A stretch of 64,000 nucleotides of DNA, taken from NCBI RefSeq assembly GCF_036057275.1, contig NZ_CP107945.1, positions 62,001-126,000 on the forward strand, read 5' to 3'. Origin of the DNA: Streptomyces sp. NBC_00390. Lineage in GTDB: Bacteria > Actinomycetota > Actinomycetes > Streptomycetales > Streptomycetaceae. Within the stretch, counting starts at the first letter, position 1, and each line of letters starts with the position of its first letter. The notes beneath the pieces were generated by a model. It did not search any database, was not told where the DNA came from, and saw only the letters and a list, made by a program, of their open reading frames with translations. Positions 27,101-33,615 of the stretch are shown here, piece after piece. The position numbers and the translations under genes are program-made.

Positions 27101-27596
27101 CGACGGAAGAACCGACTTCTTCGCCACCGTCGGCGACGCCCTGTGGGCGTTCATCGGATACAACGGCGCAACCGTCGACCAGGCGATCCTGCTGTCCGCC
27201 TCACCCTGGGCCTCACGCGACATCGTCACCGTCCAGGACGTCTCCGGCGACGGCGTCACCGACCTCATCTACCGGACCGACGCCTCCGGCAGACTGCTAC
27301 TCCGCAAGGGCAGCGCCGCAACCGGCGGCGGAGTCGACCTCAACTCGCTCGCAACCGCGGCCAACTCCGCGGGCGGAGTGGACACCGAATACGGCGCGTC
27401 CGGCTGGCTCAGTTCGAGCGTCCCGCACCTGATCGGCACCCCGGACGTCAACGGAGACGCCATCCCGGACATCTGGGCCGTGAAGTCCGACGGCTCCGTA
27501 CGCTTCTACGCTGGCAGCAAGACCACACTCACAGGATCCGGCACAGAAATCATCGCCCCCGCCAGCTACTGGAAAACCCGCATCGCCATCGGCTGA
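24135..27596 (+). CDS. secreted DNRLRE and FG-GAP/VCBS repeat protein
   Basis: 1153 residues. An N-terminal membrane or signal segment (VAAAVIAAAVAATGLGYVGL) is followed by a beta region, then a Ser/Pro/Glu-rich linker (about 295-370). A DNRLRE domain (about 410-600) contains YPVFIDPSV, SRSYFNIAFD and SAKLSLLE. Fn3-like modules occupy about 610-840. At least five FG-GAP-type calcium-binding repeats follow (about 850-1150): DFTGDKLADLM, GDGLQDLVVRV, DITGDGRTDFF, DVSGDGVTDLIY and DVNGDAIPDIW. The ribosome site GGGGGAGGA lies before the ATG. Such proteins are commonly encoded beside RHS proteins in Streptomyces, and an accessory role outside the cell is inferred. Confidence 0.85.
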   Translation: MTRNWRRPSRRVAAAVIAAAVAATGLGYVGLHMDDGSTAGDDAAGRGRHTRQVDEGEAIARAAKSGKPVEVTTLRTLRSTTWARPDGLMAKQLYASPIRAKVGGEWKAIDPSLHRTEKGWEPKATNTRMVFSAGSKGVGGERASRSQARRVSLVRGAVMADETPTPLVTLHVDDHDIQLTWPGPVPAPVIDGSRALYPEIFPGADLVLTADDDGFAQLLVLKNRQAAADPRAKQLSYGLTSATLTFRLDPLSGIVTAENAYGDEVAMSPTPLMWDSSGAPAVTDGQVGATAQPTASETPGPSDSASSTPEASPSPTEDVPVEADEQEDPYAEVLPSASDGPAPALSESPLPSAPPEPTPAPSQSGSAATLTLPLLDGPSPDSRGDLVDADLSTAKWTLTPDEDFLNDPATTYPVFIDPSVKKHVQDWTTAYSRHPNATFYNGKGFNKGGTHEARVGFESDTWGTSRSYFNIAFDKDLKGAQIKSAKLSLLERYAWSCSARSMSVHLTGAIDSHTNWKNAPKLHDGNKLSTKSFAHGYKSSCPDAYEAFDVKKAAQKRADLGKDSITLGLRARDEDSQYAWKKFQATGDDPPVLELVYNRRPSAPNSLDLGPDAKCTTTEPYVRMGSGNLTFTAKASDKDKNLDYLDFDLWPMKKLPTSGDLLGSTGKVSVGGDTDTALRTTDDFSTSNLTNGTTYSWRVRAVDDAGATSSYTPAKTPCRFILDTTAPKPPKVSSTDFPNADGEENGFGSLAEDATWSTIKFGTPGSFTVRALNSDVVRYEYGFNSASYPFSLSRTAGTATSVSAAITNAKPPTAGPNVLYVRTVDGAGNASQPAKYFFYVSPKEQADTPGDFTGDKLADLMAVTEGGNLALYPSQATNDLAKGSGDLDYSMSGAYRSNPDKDPQGDDLPPFVAAPSGHFNGALITHNGDIYGGDGLQDLVVRVGGKLWVYPGDGYGAVNIDKRREILLPDGAPKPADLTQIVAAGDITGDGRTDFFATVGDALWAFIGYNGATVDQAILLSASPWASRDIVTVQDVSGDGVTDLIYRTDASGRLLLRKGSAATGGGVDLNSLATAANSAGGVDTEYGASGWLSSSVPHLIGTPDVNGDAIPDIWAVKSDGSVRFYAGSKTTLTGSGTEIIAPASYWKTRIAIG

Positions 27597-27606
27597 CGCC
27601 CAGTGC

Positions 27607-27660
27607 GGACACGGCTGAGGGGTCAAGGCAGCCAACTGCCTTGACCCCTCAGCCGTGTCC
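27607..27660 (+). terminator. very strong terminator hairpin
   Basis: A perfect 25-base-pair stem (27607-27631 with 27636-27660) with a CCAA loop starts 10 bases after the DNRLRE/FG-GAP stop. Length and perfection make it the clearest terminator in the window. From 27661 to 28030 I see no convincing gene. Confidence 0.9.
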
Positions 27661-28030
27661 TCCCCCGAGCCGTGCAGACGAACGGAGCGCCCAACGCCTG
27701 ATGACGCTCGGCCCGGCCCACGGGGTTCCAGCGGGCGGTCACAGATGAGGTGGGGCGGTCGCCGATCCAGGACAACCTCCATCGCCACGATGGTTGCGGG
27801 TACGGCTCACGGCTAAAACAGGCGAGGCCGGATCATTGCTCGCTTGCCCGGAACCGGATGCCAGTCTGGTCGGTGAGTTTGTGGTGGACCTCAGGGGCTT
27901 TGGGCACGGCCAGATCTCGATGAGGTGCCGCCCAGCCGCGACCTATCCAATTGGGCGGTCCGGTCCTCGGCGGTAGGCCGTGTCCCGTCCGCGGGTGTGG
28001 AAGCGGAAACGCCACCAGGAGAATCAGTCC

Positions 28031-28065
28031 TCTGGCCTCGCCGTCCGCTGGGTGACGAGGCCAGA
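28031..28065 (-). terminator. terminator of the first lamin-tail gene
   Basis: TCTGGCCTCG (28031-28040) and CGAGGCCAGA (28056-28065) form a perfect 10-base stem, 14 bases past the stop of the minus-strand gene. Confidence 0.7.
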
Positions 28066-28079
28066 GCTGGTTGTTCCGT

Positions 28080-28571
28080 TCAGTGGAAGGTGATGTAGCC
28101 GTTGCCGTCGCGGTCGTTTGCGCTCTTGGTGTAGGAGTGGACGTCCGCGCGGCTGCCGGTGGGCTTGTAGAGGTAGATGGTGTCGCGGTCGTTGTTCCAC
28201 ATGAAGTTGCAGTTGTCGCGGTAGACGACGTTGCCGCTGTCGGAGTCGGTGCCGTTGCCGCCGCGGAGCTTCACGTAGTCGCCGGGCTGCAGGTAGTGGT
28301 TGGCGGTGAAGGTGAAGCGGTTGCCGGCGGCGTCCTTGACGACGTATCCGCGGAGGTTGACGGTCGCCGAGGACGAGTAGTTCTTGATGGTCAGGTACTC
28401 GTCGCGGGTGTTGCCGGTGGAGCAGCTGTTGGAGTCCCTGCCGGGTGCGTCGTACTGGATGCCGCGGATTTTGAGCGCGGAGGAGTATTCGGCGGCCTGG
28501 GCGGGGCTGGCGGTCAGTGCGGCGAACGTTCCGGCCACGACGGCGGCGGTGATGACGGCATGGGTACGCAA
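28080..28571 (-). CDS. secreted lamin-tail domain (LTD) protein
   Basis: 163 residues. A Sec signal peptide (about 1-27, ending SPAQA) precedes one LTD fold with the typical sequence order: ALKIRGIQYDAPG, EYLTIKNYSSSATVNLRGYVVKD, FTFTANHYLQPGDYVKLRGG and NNDRDTIYLYKPTGS. The family is extracellular or wall-associated, and its ligand is unknown. The start is TTG, with GGGGGGACC 8 bases upstream. A paralogue follows at 28838-29311 on the same strand; each gene has its own terminator, so they are separate transcription units. Confidence 0.85.
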   Translation of the reverse strand: MRTHAVITAAVVAGTFAALTASPAQAAEYSSALKIRGIQYDAPGRDSNSCSTGNTRDEYLTIKNYSSSATVNLRGYVVKDAAGNRFTFTANHYLQPGDYVKLRGGNGTDSDSGNVVYRDNCNFMWNNDRDTIYLYKPTGSRADVHSYTKSANDRDGNGYITFH

Positions 28572-28733
28572 GGGTGAGGTCCCCCCTCAATAGTGCTGAT
28601 GAACGGCAGAAGCCTACAGACCAGACGAGCCGCTGTTGTGGTTTCAACCTTTTGGCCCAGGCGACTGCCGTCACGGTGTAGTGGAGCCGGATCGGGACCG
28701 GTTGCCGGGGGCCGGGGCGCCGGCACTGGTGTT

Positions 28734-28761
28734 GTGCCGGGCAGGTCAGGCTGCCCGGCAC
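28734..28761 (-). terminator. terminator of the second lamin-tail gene
   Basis: GTGCCGGGCAG (28734-28744) and CTGCCCGGCAC (28751-28761) make an 11-base perfect stem with a 6-base loop, about 75 bases past the gene's stop. Confidence 0.65.
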
Positions 28762-28837
28762 ACAGTTCAGGGCCCGTCGGCGAGAACGGGGGTGCCTGCG
28801 GTCCAGGTGCAGACGGCCCGGTCACCGGCCGGTTCGG

Positions 28838-29311
28838 CTAGCGGCGGTGGTACTGGCGGCCCCACGCCTCGGTGTCGACGGTGCGGCGGTGGTCGTCGCG
28901 CAGGGTCGCCTTGTCGGAGCGGTTGTCCCAGACGTAGTGGCGGAGGTCCTGGTAGCGGTCGGTGCGGGTGTCGCGTCCGAAGCCGGTGTGGATGCGGACG
29001 GTTGCGCGTCCGGCGAGACGGTAGTCGTCGAAGCGGTAGCGGTTGCCGTCGCGGTTGCGCAGGGTCCAGCCGTCCAGGTCGACCGGGCGGCGGCTCTTGT
29101 TGGTGATCTCGACCCACTCGGCGTTCAGGGAGTGGTTGGAGCCGTTGTCGCGTCCGGGGCTGTCGGCCTGTACGCGGCTAATCTCGACCCGCGGGTGCTG
29201 GCGGTGGCGGTCGCCGTCGTGGGCGGAGGCCGGCAGGGCGACGGCGGAGACGACGGCGCCGGCAGCGAGGACGGTCGCCGCGAAACGGCGGGCGGTCGAA
29301 GAAGCAGACAT
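28838..29311 (-). CDS. secreted lamin-tail domain (LTD) protein
   Basis: 157 residues from ATG 29311, with GAGGGGAC just before it. The earlier start at 29401 only adds a Pro-rich non-coding-like leader. Signal peptide: FAATVLAAGAVVSAVALPASA. The mature LTD domain carries VEISRVQADSPG, AEWVEITNKSRRPVDLDGWTL, YRLAGRATVRIHTGFG and NRSDKATLRDDHRRTVDT. It is very basic, with many Arg, His and Asp. It is a distant paralogue of the LTD protein at 28080-28571. Confidence 0.85.
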   Translation of the reverse strand: MSASSTARRFAATVLAAGAVVSAVALPASAHDGDRHRQHPRVEISRVQADSPGRDNGSNHSLNAEWVEITNKSRRPVDLDGWTLRNRDGNRYRFDDYRLAGRATVRIHTGFGRDTRTDRYQDLRHYVWDNRSDKATLRDDHRRTVDTEAWGRQYHRR

Positions 29312-29867
29312 GTGATGTCCCCTCAAGAACAGTGCCTCACCAGCCGATACAGCTGGAGGTGGCGATGCGGGTTTCCGGCCCGGTGCAGGCCGAGGACCCA
29401 AACTGTGGAGCTTCGGTGGAGCCTGCGGCAGGCTGACCGGAGTCGGTTACCGTATATGGACATTTCCGTAACCATCACCTGCATGAGGCACGCATGTGCG
29501 GCCAGCGTGGCCCTGACATTCACTGCCCGCTACACCCACCCGTTGAATGATCAACAGCAACCGCTTACATGCTCCGGCGCACGACCGGTCACGCGACGCG
29601 GCGCGTCATCCGGACAGCGGACACGATCTTGGTAACGGCTGTTCTGCACGTTTCTTCGCACACCCAAGCCGAGTTCGCACACGAGGGCGGGCACAACAGG
29701 GGGCTCCGCCGCGACGGGGGAACGCGGCAGGAGCCCTCACCGGTCCGTCTGGCCCCGGCCGCCACCGTCAACGCCCCGCCCTCCGAAGAGGCTTCAGGTG
29801 TCGCCCGTCCGGGCGAACCGCGGGCCTCGCGCCGAACCCGTGCCCGGGCCACGGCGTCATGCCGGGC
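29312..29867. other. intergenic stretch with an A/T-richer promoter-like part
   Basis: About 29440-29580 has lower G+C than its surroundings. No convincing gene is seen; open frames here are low-complexity. Confidence 0.4.
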
Positions 29868-30107
29868 ATGGAATCTGCTGACCCGGCGCATGTCGCCGAG
29901 CCCGGCCTCGTCGTCCTCGACATCACCGCAGCCGACGAAGCGACCGCGCAAACCGTCATGCACGACCTCGAGCAGTGCTGGGCCACCTCCGGCACCAGCC
30001 CCGTCCGCCGCCGCCCCGGCAAGCCGGGCGTGAGCGTGCGCGTGTACGCGGACGTACGGCGTCCCGGCAGCCTGCCCGACGTTCCGGATGAGCCGTGGTT
30101 TGGCTAA
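29868..30107 (+). CDS. DUF6207 family protein
   Basis: 79 residues from ATG 29868 (ATG 29859 is an alternative). The body matches the Streptomyces DUF6207 pattern: HVAEPGLVVLDITAADEATA, then MHDLEQCWATSGTSPVRR and VRVYADVRRPG. This is a short alpha/beta protein of unknown function. No good ribosome site is seen, and the long upstream extension of the same frame is low-complexity, so the start is uncertain. Its 3' end overlaps the convergent gene by a few bases. Confidence 0.65.
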   Translation: MESADPAHVAEPGLVVLDITAADEATAQTVMHDLEQCWATSGTSPVRRRPGKPGVSVRVYADVRRPGSLPDVPDEPWFG

Positions 30108-30922
30108 CAGTGGCAGTGGAGGCGTATCAGCAGGGTGTCCTCCTGGAGCGAGGCCAGGTACAGCTCTGTATCCGGCCCGATGGCCGGGGCGGTGTGAGGG
30201 CAGTCATCCGGGTCACAGGCACCGTGGACCGCCCACCCTCCGGGCTCGATCCACCAGCCGTCCAGAGTGAGCACATCCCGGTGCCACCACCCCCCATCGA
30301 CTGCATGGCGGACATAGTCCGCCCGGTTCCCCTCGAACGCGATCACCGGGTGTTCGCGCGGGTCCGGGAGCAGCAGCAAGCCCTGTCCGAGGCTGAACGG
30401 ATGATCCAAGTACGCCTTGATCACGGGCTGTTCACGGTAGGCGGCGAACATCGCATCCCCCCACTGGTCGTCGGGGAACGCCTGCGGATCTGTGCGCCAG
30501 CGGTGCACGAAGTCCGCCAGGGACACCGCCGGGGGATGCACGGCCGACAACTGCTGCCACAGGTCCCACGACGCCCCAAGTGCCCGCTCGGCCGCCGCCA
30601 CGGGCCGGCTGAAGTCGAGCAGCCCCCGCGGACCGCCCGCGCAGACCCCCGGCACACTCGGCATGGGCGTGCAGTCCCGGCGGGTCACGTCATGCACGAG
30701 CCGAGGATCGTCCCAGTGGCCCGCAGCGACAGCGAACCCCTTGCCGTCACTGCCGCCCCGGATCGTCCACGTGTCCCACATGCCCCGGTCCACGGGATTG
30801 TCGGAGTCCATGTCGAACGGAGCAAGGGCAGAAGCCAGCGCCGCCTCCACATCCTCCGCCGCCTCCGCAGGCAAGCACACCGCCACCTTCAAACAAGCCG
30901 CCTCGGGCCGAGTCAGCACCAT
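30104..30922 (-). CDS. hypothetical protein, 272 residues
   Basis: From ATG 30922. Upstream codons in the same frame run through the 41-base repeat and look non-coding. The protein is soluble and acidic, with an N-terminal ferredoxin-like half (LKVAVCLPAEAAEDVEAALAS, MWDTWTIRGGSD, GHWDDPRLVHD). A central helical part and a Trp/Asp-rich C-terminus (DYVRHAVDGGWWHRDVLTLD) follow. Comparable proteins occur widely in Streptomyces and in actinophage-related regions. No catalytic motif is recognised. It converges with the DUF6207 gene and is divergent from the kinase. Confidence 0.7.
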   Translation of the reverse strand: MVLTRPEAACLKVAVCLPAEAAEDVEAALASALAPFDMDSDNPVDRGMWDTWTIRGGSDGKGFAVAAGHWDDPRLVHDVTRRDCTPMPSVPGVCAGGPRGLLDFSRPVAAAERALGASWDLWQQLSAVHPPAVSLADFVHRWRTDPQAFPDDQWGDAMFAAYREQPVIKAYLDHPFSLGQGLLLLPDPREHPVIAFEGNRADYVRHAVDGGWWHRDVLTLDGWWIEPGGWAVHGACDPDDCPHTAPAIGPDTELYLASLQEDTLLIRLHCHC

Positions 30923-30982
30923 CACGGCCGACCACAGAGTGCGAGCCGGGCCGCAGGCAGCGGCCCGGCTCGCGCCGTATAT

Positions 30983-31023
30983 GACGACTTCGCGGGCCAG
31001 CTCGGCGCGACAGCGCCGAGCAA
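30983..31023. repeat. 41-base perfect repeat with hairpin, copy 2
   Basis: Identical to 1944-1984. It lies in the 220-base intergenic region upstream of the Ser/Thr kinase. The hairpin half ends about 120 bases before the kinase ATG. Confidence 0.7.
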
Positions 31024-31143
31024 TCGGCACAGTATGGAAGAGGTGGGATCTTCGGCCGCGTGACGGCGGGAGTGAGGAACCACAAAGATGCGCACACCTT
31101 CTGCACGGAGCCCGTGCGTGCCTGATCATGGCTCGGGAGCACC

Positions 31144-32727
31144 ATGAGTGGCGATGAAGAGCGGCTGCTGGCTGGCCGGTATCTCCTCGTCGAGCAGCTC
31201 GGCCGCGGCGGGATGGGCACCGTGTGGCGGGCGCAGGATCAGGTGCTCAGCCGTGAGGTGGCGGTGAAAGAGCTGACGGTCAGCGGCCTGCCGCACGAAG
31301 AGCTGGCGGTGCTGCATACCCGCATGGAGCAGGAGGCACGGGCCGCGGCGAGGGTCAAGCACCCAGGGGTCGTCACCGTATTCGATGTGCTGGAAGAGGA
31401 CGGTCGACCGTGGATCGTGATGGAGCTGATCGACGGACAGTCGCTCGCCGACGTCATTGCCACAGAGGGGACACTACTGCCGCGAGACGCGGCCCGACTC
31501 GGAGGGCAGTTGCTGTCGGCGCTGGACCGTGCGCATCAGCTGGGGGTTCTACACCGGGACGTCAAGCCCGCCAACGTGCTGCTTGAACGCGGCGGCCGGG
31601 TGGTGCTCACCGATTTCGGCATCGCCGTCATGGGGGGCTCCAGCGGCCTGACCCGCACCGGCGACGTCGTCGGGTCGCCGGACTATCTTGCCCCGGAGCG
31701 TGCCATGGGCCGTCGGCCGGGCCCGGAATCCGATCTGTGGTCGCTCGGCGTGACGCTGTACGCCGCGGTGGAGGGGCAGTCCCCGTTCCGCCGCACCACG
31801 ACGATGAGTACCTTGCAGGCCGTAGTCGCCGAGGAGCTTCCGGAACCTCGACACGCGGGCCCGCTCGCTCCTGTCATCGAAGCGCTGCTTCGCAAGGATC
31901 CAAACGAGCGGCCCAGTGCTGAGCATGCCCAGCGGATGCTGAGCGATGTGGCGGCCGGGGTGCCGGTGAGCGCACCGGCGTCCGGGGCAGCGGAACATCC
32001 GCCCACGCAGGTGGTGCCGGCGACGGAACGCACCGACAAGGAGCGTTCCGCCCGGGAACCGACCCGGACGACACCGCCCACGCCGGTGCCGTCACACGGG
32101 TCGGACGACCGAGCCGAGCCCGGCCCAGCGGCATACGACGAGCGTCCGGGCGGCGGGGGCGACGGTAGGCGGAGGCGACACAAGTCACTGCTGATCGTCG
32201 GGGCCGCACTCGCGGTGGCACTGGTGGGTGGCGGCAGTGCCGCCGTAGTGATGACCAACGACTCCCAGGAATCTCCGCAGCGCGCGCCCGTCACCGCGCA
32301 GAGCGTCGTCACCTCGCACAGCACCGTCACCCGGACAGCTACACAACACAGTCCCAGCGAGACGACGAGGACGACCGAGACTCCGGCACCGGTGCAAACC
32401 AGCCCCGAACCGACATCAAACCCACCGACCACCCCCGCCACCGCCCCTGCCCAGCAGGTCGTCGAGGACTACTTCGCCGCCATCAACGCCAAGGACTACG
32501 CGCGCGCATGGGACCTCGGGGGGAAAAACCTGGGCGGGACCTACGATTCCTTCGTCGAGGGCCTCGCCGAGACCGTCTCCGATACGGTCACCATCGAGTC
32601 CGTCTCCGGCGACACCGTGACCATGCGGCTCGACGCGCTGCAGACGGACGGAACGCATCAGTTCTTCGCCGGGACGTACACCGTCCGCAATGGCGTCATC
32701 GTCGCAGCCGACGTCCAAAGGCAGTGA
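31144..32727 (+). CDS. membrane-bound Hanks-type serine/threonine protein kinase
   Basis: 527 residues. The kinase domain (about 10-275) has the Gly loop LGRGGMGTVWRA, Lys42 in VAVKEL, catalytic HRDVKPANVLL (Asp about 139), DFGIAV and the activation segment GSPDYLAPE. A Pro/Thr-rich juxtamembrane region is followed by one membrane helix (about 347-368). A Thr/Ser-rich stalk leads to a small extracellular alpha/beta domain (VVEDYFAAINAKDYARAWDL). That end resembles the NTF2-like sensor domains found in similar streptomycete kinases. It probably senses an extracellular cue. All catalytic residues are present. Its 3' end and downstream sequence are duplicated at 825-953. Confidence 0.93.
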   Translation: MSGDEERLLAGRYLLVEQLGRGGMGTVWRAQDQVLSREVAVKELTVSGLPHEELAVLHTRMEQEARAAARVKHPGVVTVFDVLEEDGRPWIVMELIDGQSLADVIATEGTLLPRDAARLGGQLLSALDRAHQLGVLHRDVKPANVLLERGGRVVLTDFGIAVMGGSSGLTRTGDVVGSPDYLAPERAMGRRPGPESDLWSLGVTLYAAVEGQSPFRRTTTMSTLQAVVAEELPEPRHAGPLAPVIEALLRKDPNERPSAEHAQRMLSDVAAGVPVSAPASGAAEHPPTQVVPATERTDKERSAREPTRTTPPTPVPSHGSDDRAEPGPAAYDERPGGGGDGRRRRHKSLLIVGAALAVALVGGGSAAVVMTNDSQESPQRAPVTAQSVVTSHSTVTRTATQHSPSETTRTTETPAPVQTSPEPTSNPPTTPATAPAQQVVEDYFAAINAKDYARAWDLGGKNLGGTYDSFVEGLAETVSDTVTIESVSGDTVTMRLDALQTDGTHQFFAGTYTVRNGVIVAADVQRQ

Positions 32728-32819
32728 TGCGCCCCAGCGTGCACCGCAGAAGAGCCGGCTCCTTCCGGGCGGGCAACCCCGACTCGGTGGCCTTGGACTG
32801 CTGCCAGGCCGCGAGTTAG
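32692..32819 (+). repeat. kinase 3' end, partner of the repeat at 825-953
   Basis: The last 36 bases of the kinase gene plus about 90 downstream bases, repeated at the left of the window. The match stops at GCGAGTTAG in both copies. Confidence 0.75.
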
Positions 32820-32990
32820 CTGCACTCCGTCGAGCGTGAGCACGACATGATGGCCATCGGCGGACGGCTGGAAGGTCACCGCCTCGAACCCGGCGTTGCT
32901 TGAAGGTCGCCGACCCGGGTATCGGCGGTCGGTGTCATCGTGGTACAGGATCGTGAAAGCCCCGCCTGCGGGCAGCCTTGGGCCAGCCAT
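32815..32990 (-). pseudogene. possible N-terminal gene fragment
   Basis: From ATG 32990 about 58 residues look protein-like (GGAFTILYHDDTDRRYPGR, then VTFQPSADGHHVVLTLDGV). They stop being so exactly where the duplicated kinase tail begins. The gene was probably cut when that segment arrived. Family not recognised. The sequence from 32991 to 33319 has no convincing gene. Confidence 0.3.
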
Positions 32991-33319
32991 GGTGGCGGAG
33001 GCGCGACCACGCTCAAGTACTACGCGGCCTTTTCACGCCGACCAGCCCGATACGGCAGATGGCCCCCGATGACGATGAGACCGTGTTCGCGGTGCTCGAA
33101 CAGAGTACGCACGTCGTGGAGACCGGGGCGGGAGCACCACGGCGCGCGCGGAGCTGACCCTGATGACACGTTCATCCGTGTCCCAGGCAGGGTCCGGGCC
33201 GTGCGGCTCGCCCTCGCGCGGTCACCTGCTGTGCGCAGTAGACCGCTTCCACGGAGATCGCACCCACGGGAACGGAATCACCGTCCGCTCCCGTGGCCGA
33301 CAATCAGCGTCGCTCGAAA

Positions 33320-33541
33320 TCACTCCGCGACTGACTCTATCTGCTCCCAATCTGTGGGAGTTCCCGGACCTCCGTAACGCTCGACATACTGATAGAGCGC
33401 GCCGTCCGGGGGGCCTTCCGGTGGGGCGTCGCCGAACCATACGGCATCACATTCGTCGCAGACCCACAGACGACGCCCGTCTTTGATCAGCCGGAATGCT
33501 GCGACGCTACCCACATTGCATCGAGTGCATACATCCACCAA
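33320..33541 (-). CDS. small zinc-ribbon protein, candidate immunity protein of the second RHS toxin
   Basis: 73 residues from TTG 33541, with a near-perfect ribosome site AAAGGAGG just upstream. Two Cys pairs, CTRC near residue 5 and CDEC near residue 29, form a zinc ribbon: VCTRCNVGSVAAFRLI, then RLWVCDECDAVWFGD. An acidic Tyr/Trp tail follows (ALYQYVERYG, TDWEQIE). It sits 75 bases downstream of the toxin gene on the same strand, the immunity position, but unlike the first pair it does not overlap. Immunity is inferred from position only. Confidence 0.65.
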   Translation of the reverse strand: MVDVCTRCNVGSVAAFRLIKDGRRLWVCDECDAVWFGDAPPEGPPDGALYQYVERYGGPGTPTDWEQIESVAE

Positions 33542-33615
33542 TTAACCTCCTTTAGGTGAGTCACACTTGCCGTCGGCCAGTACAGGAATCGAGCGCCTCT
33601 GGTAGAACCACCCAG

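Noticed and set aside
24135..27596. FG-GAP protein as an integrin-like adhesin
   Set aside because: The repeats are present, but the DNRLRE module and the RHS neighbour fit an RHS-associated secreted partner better; adhesion cannot be supported.
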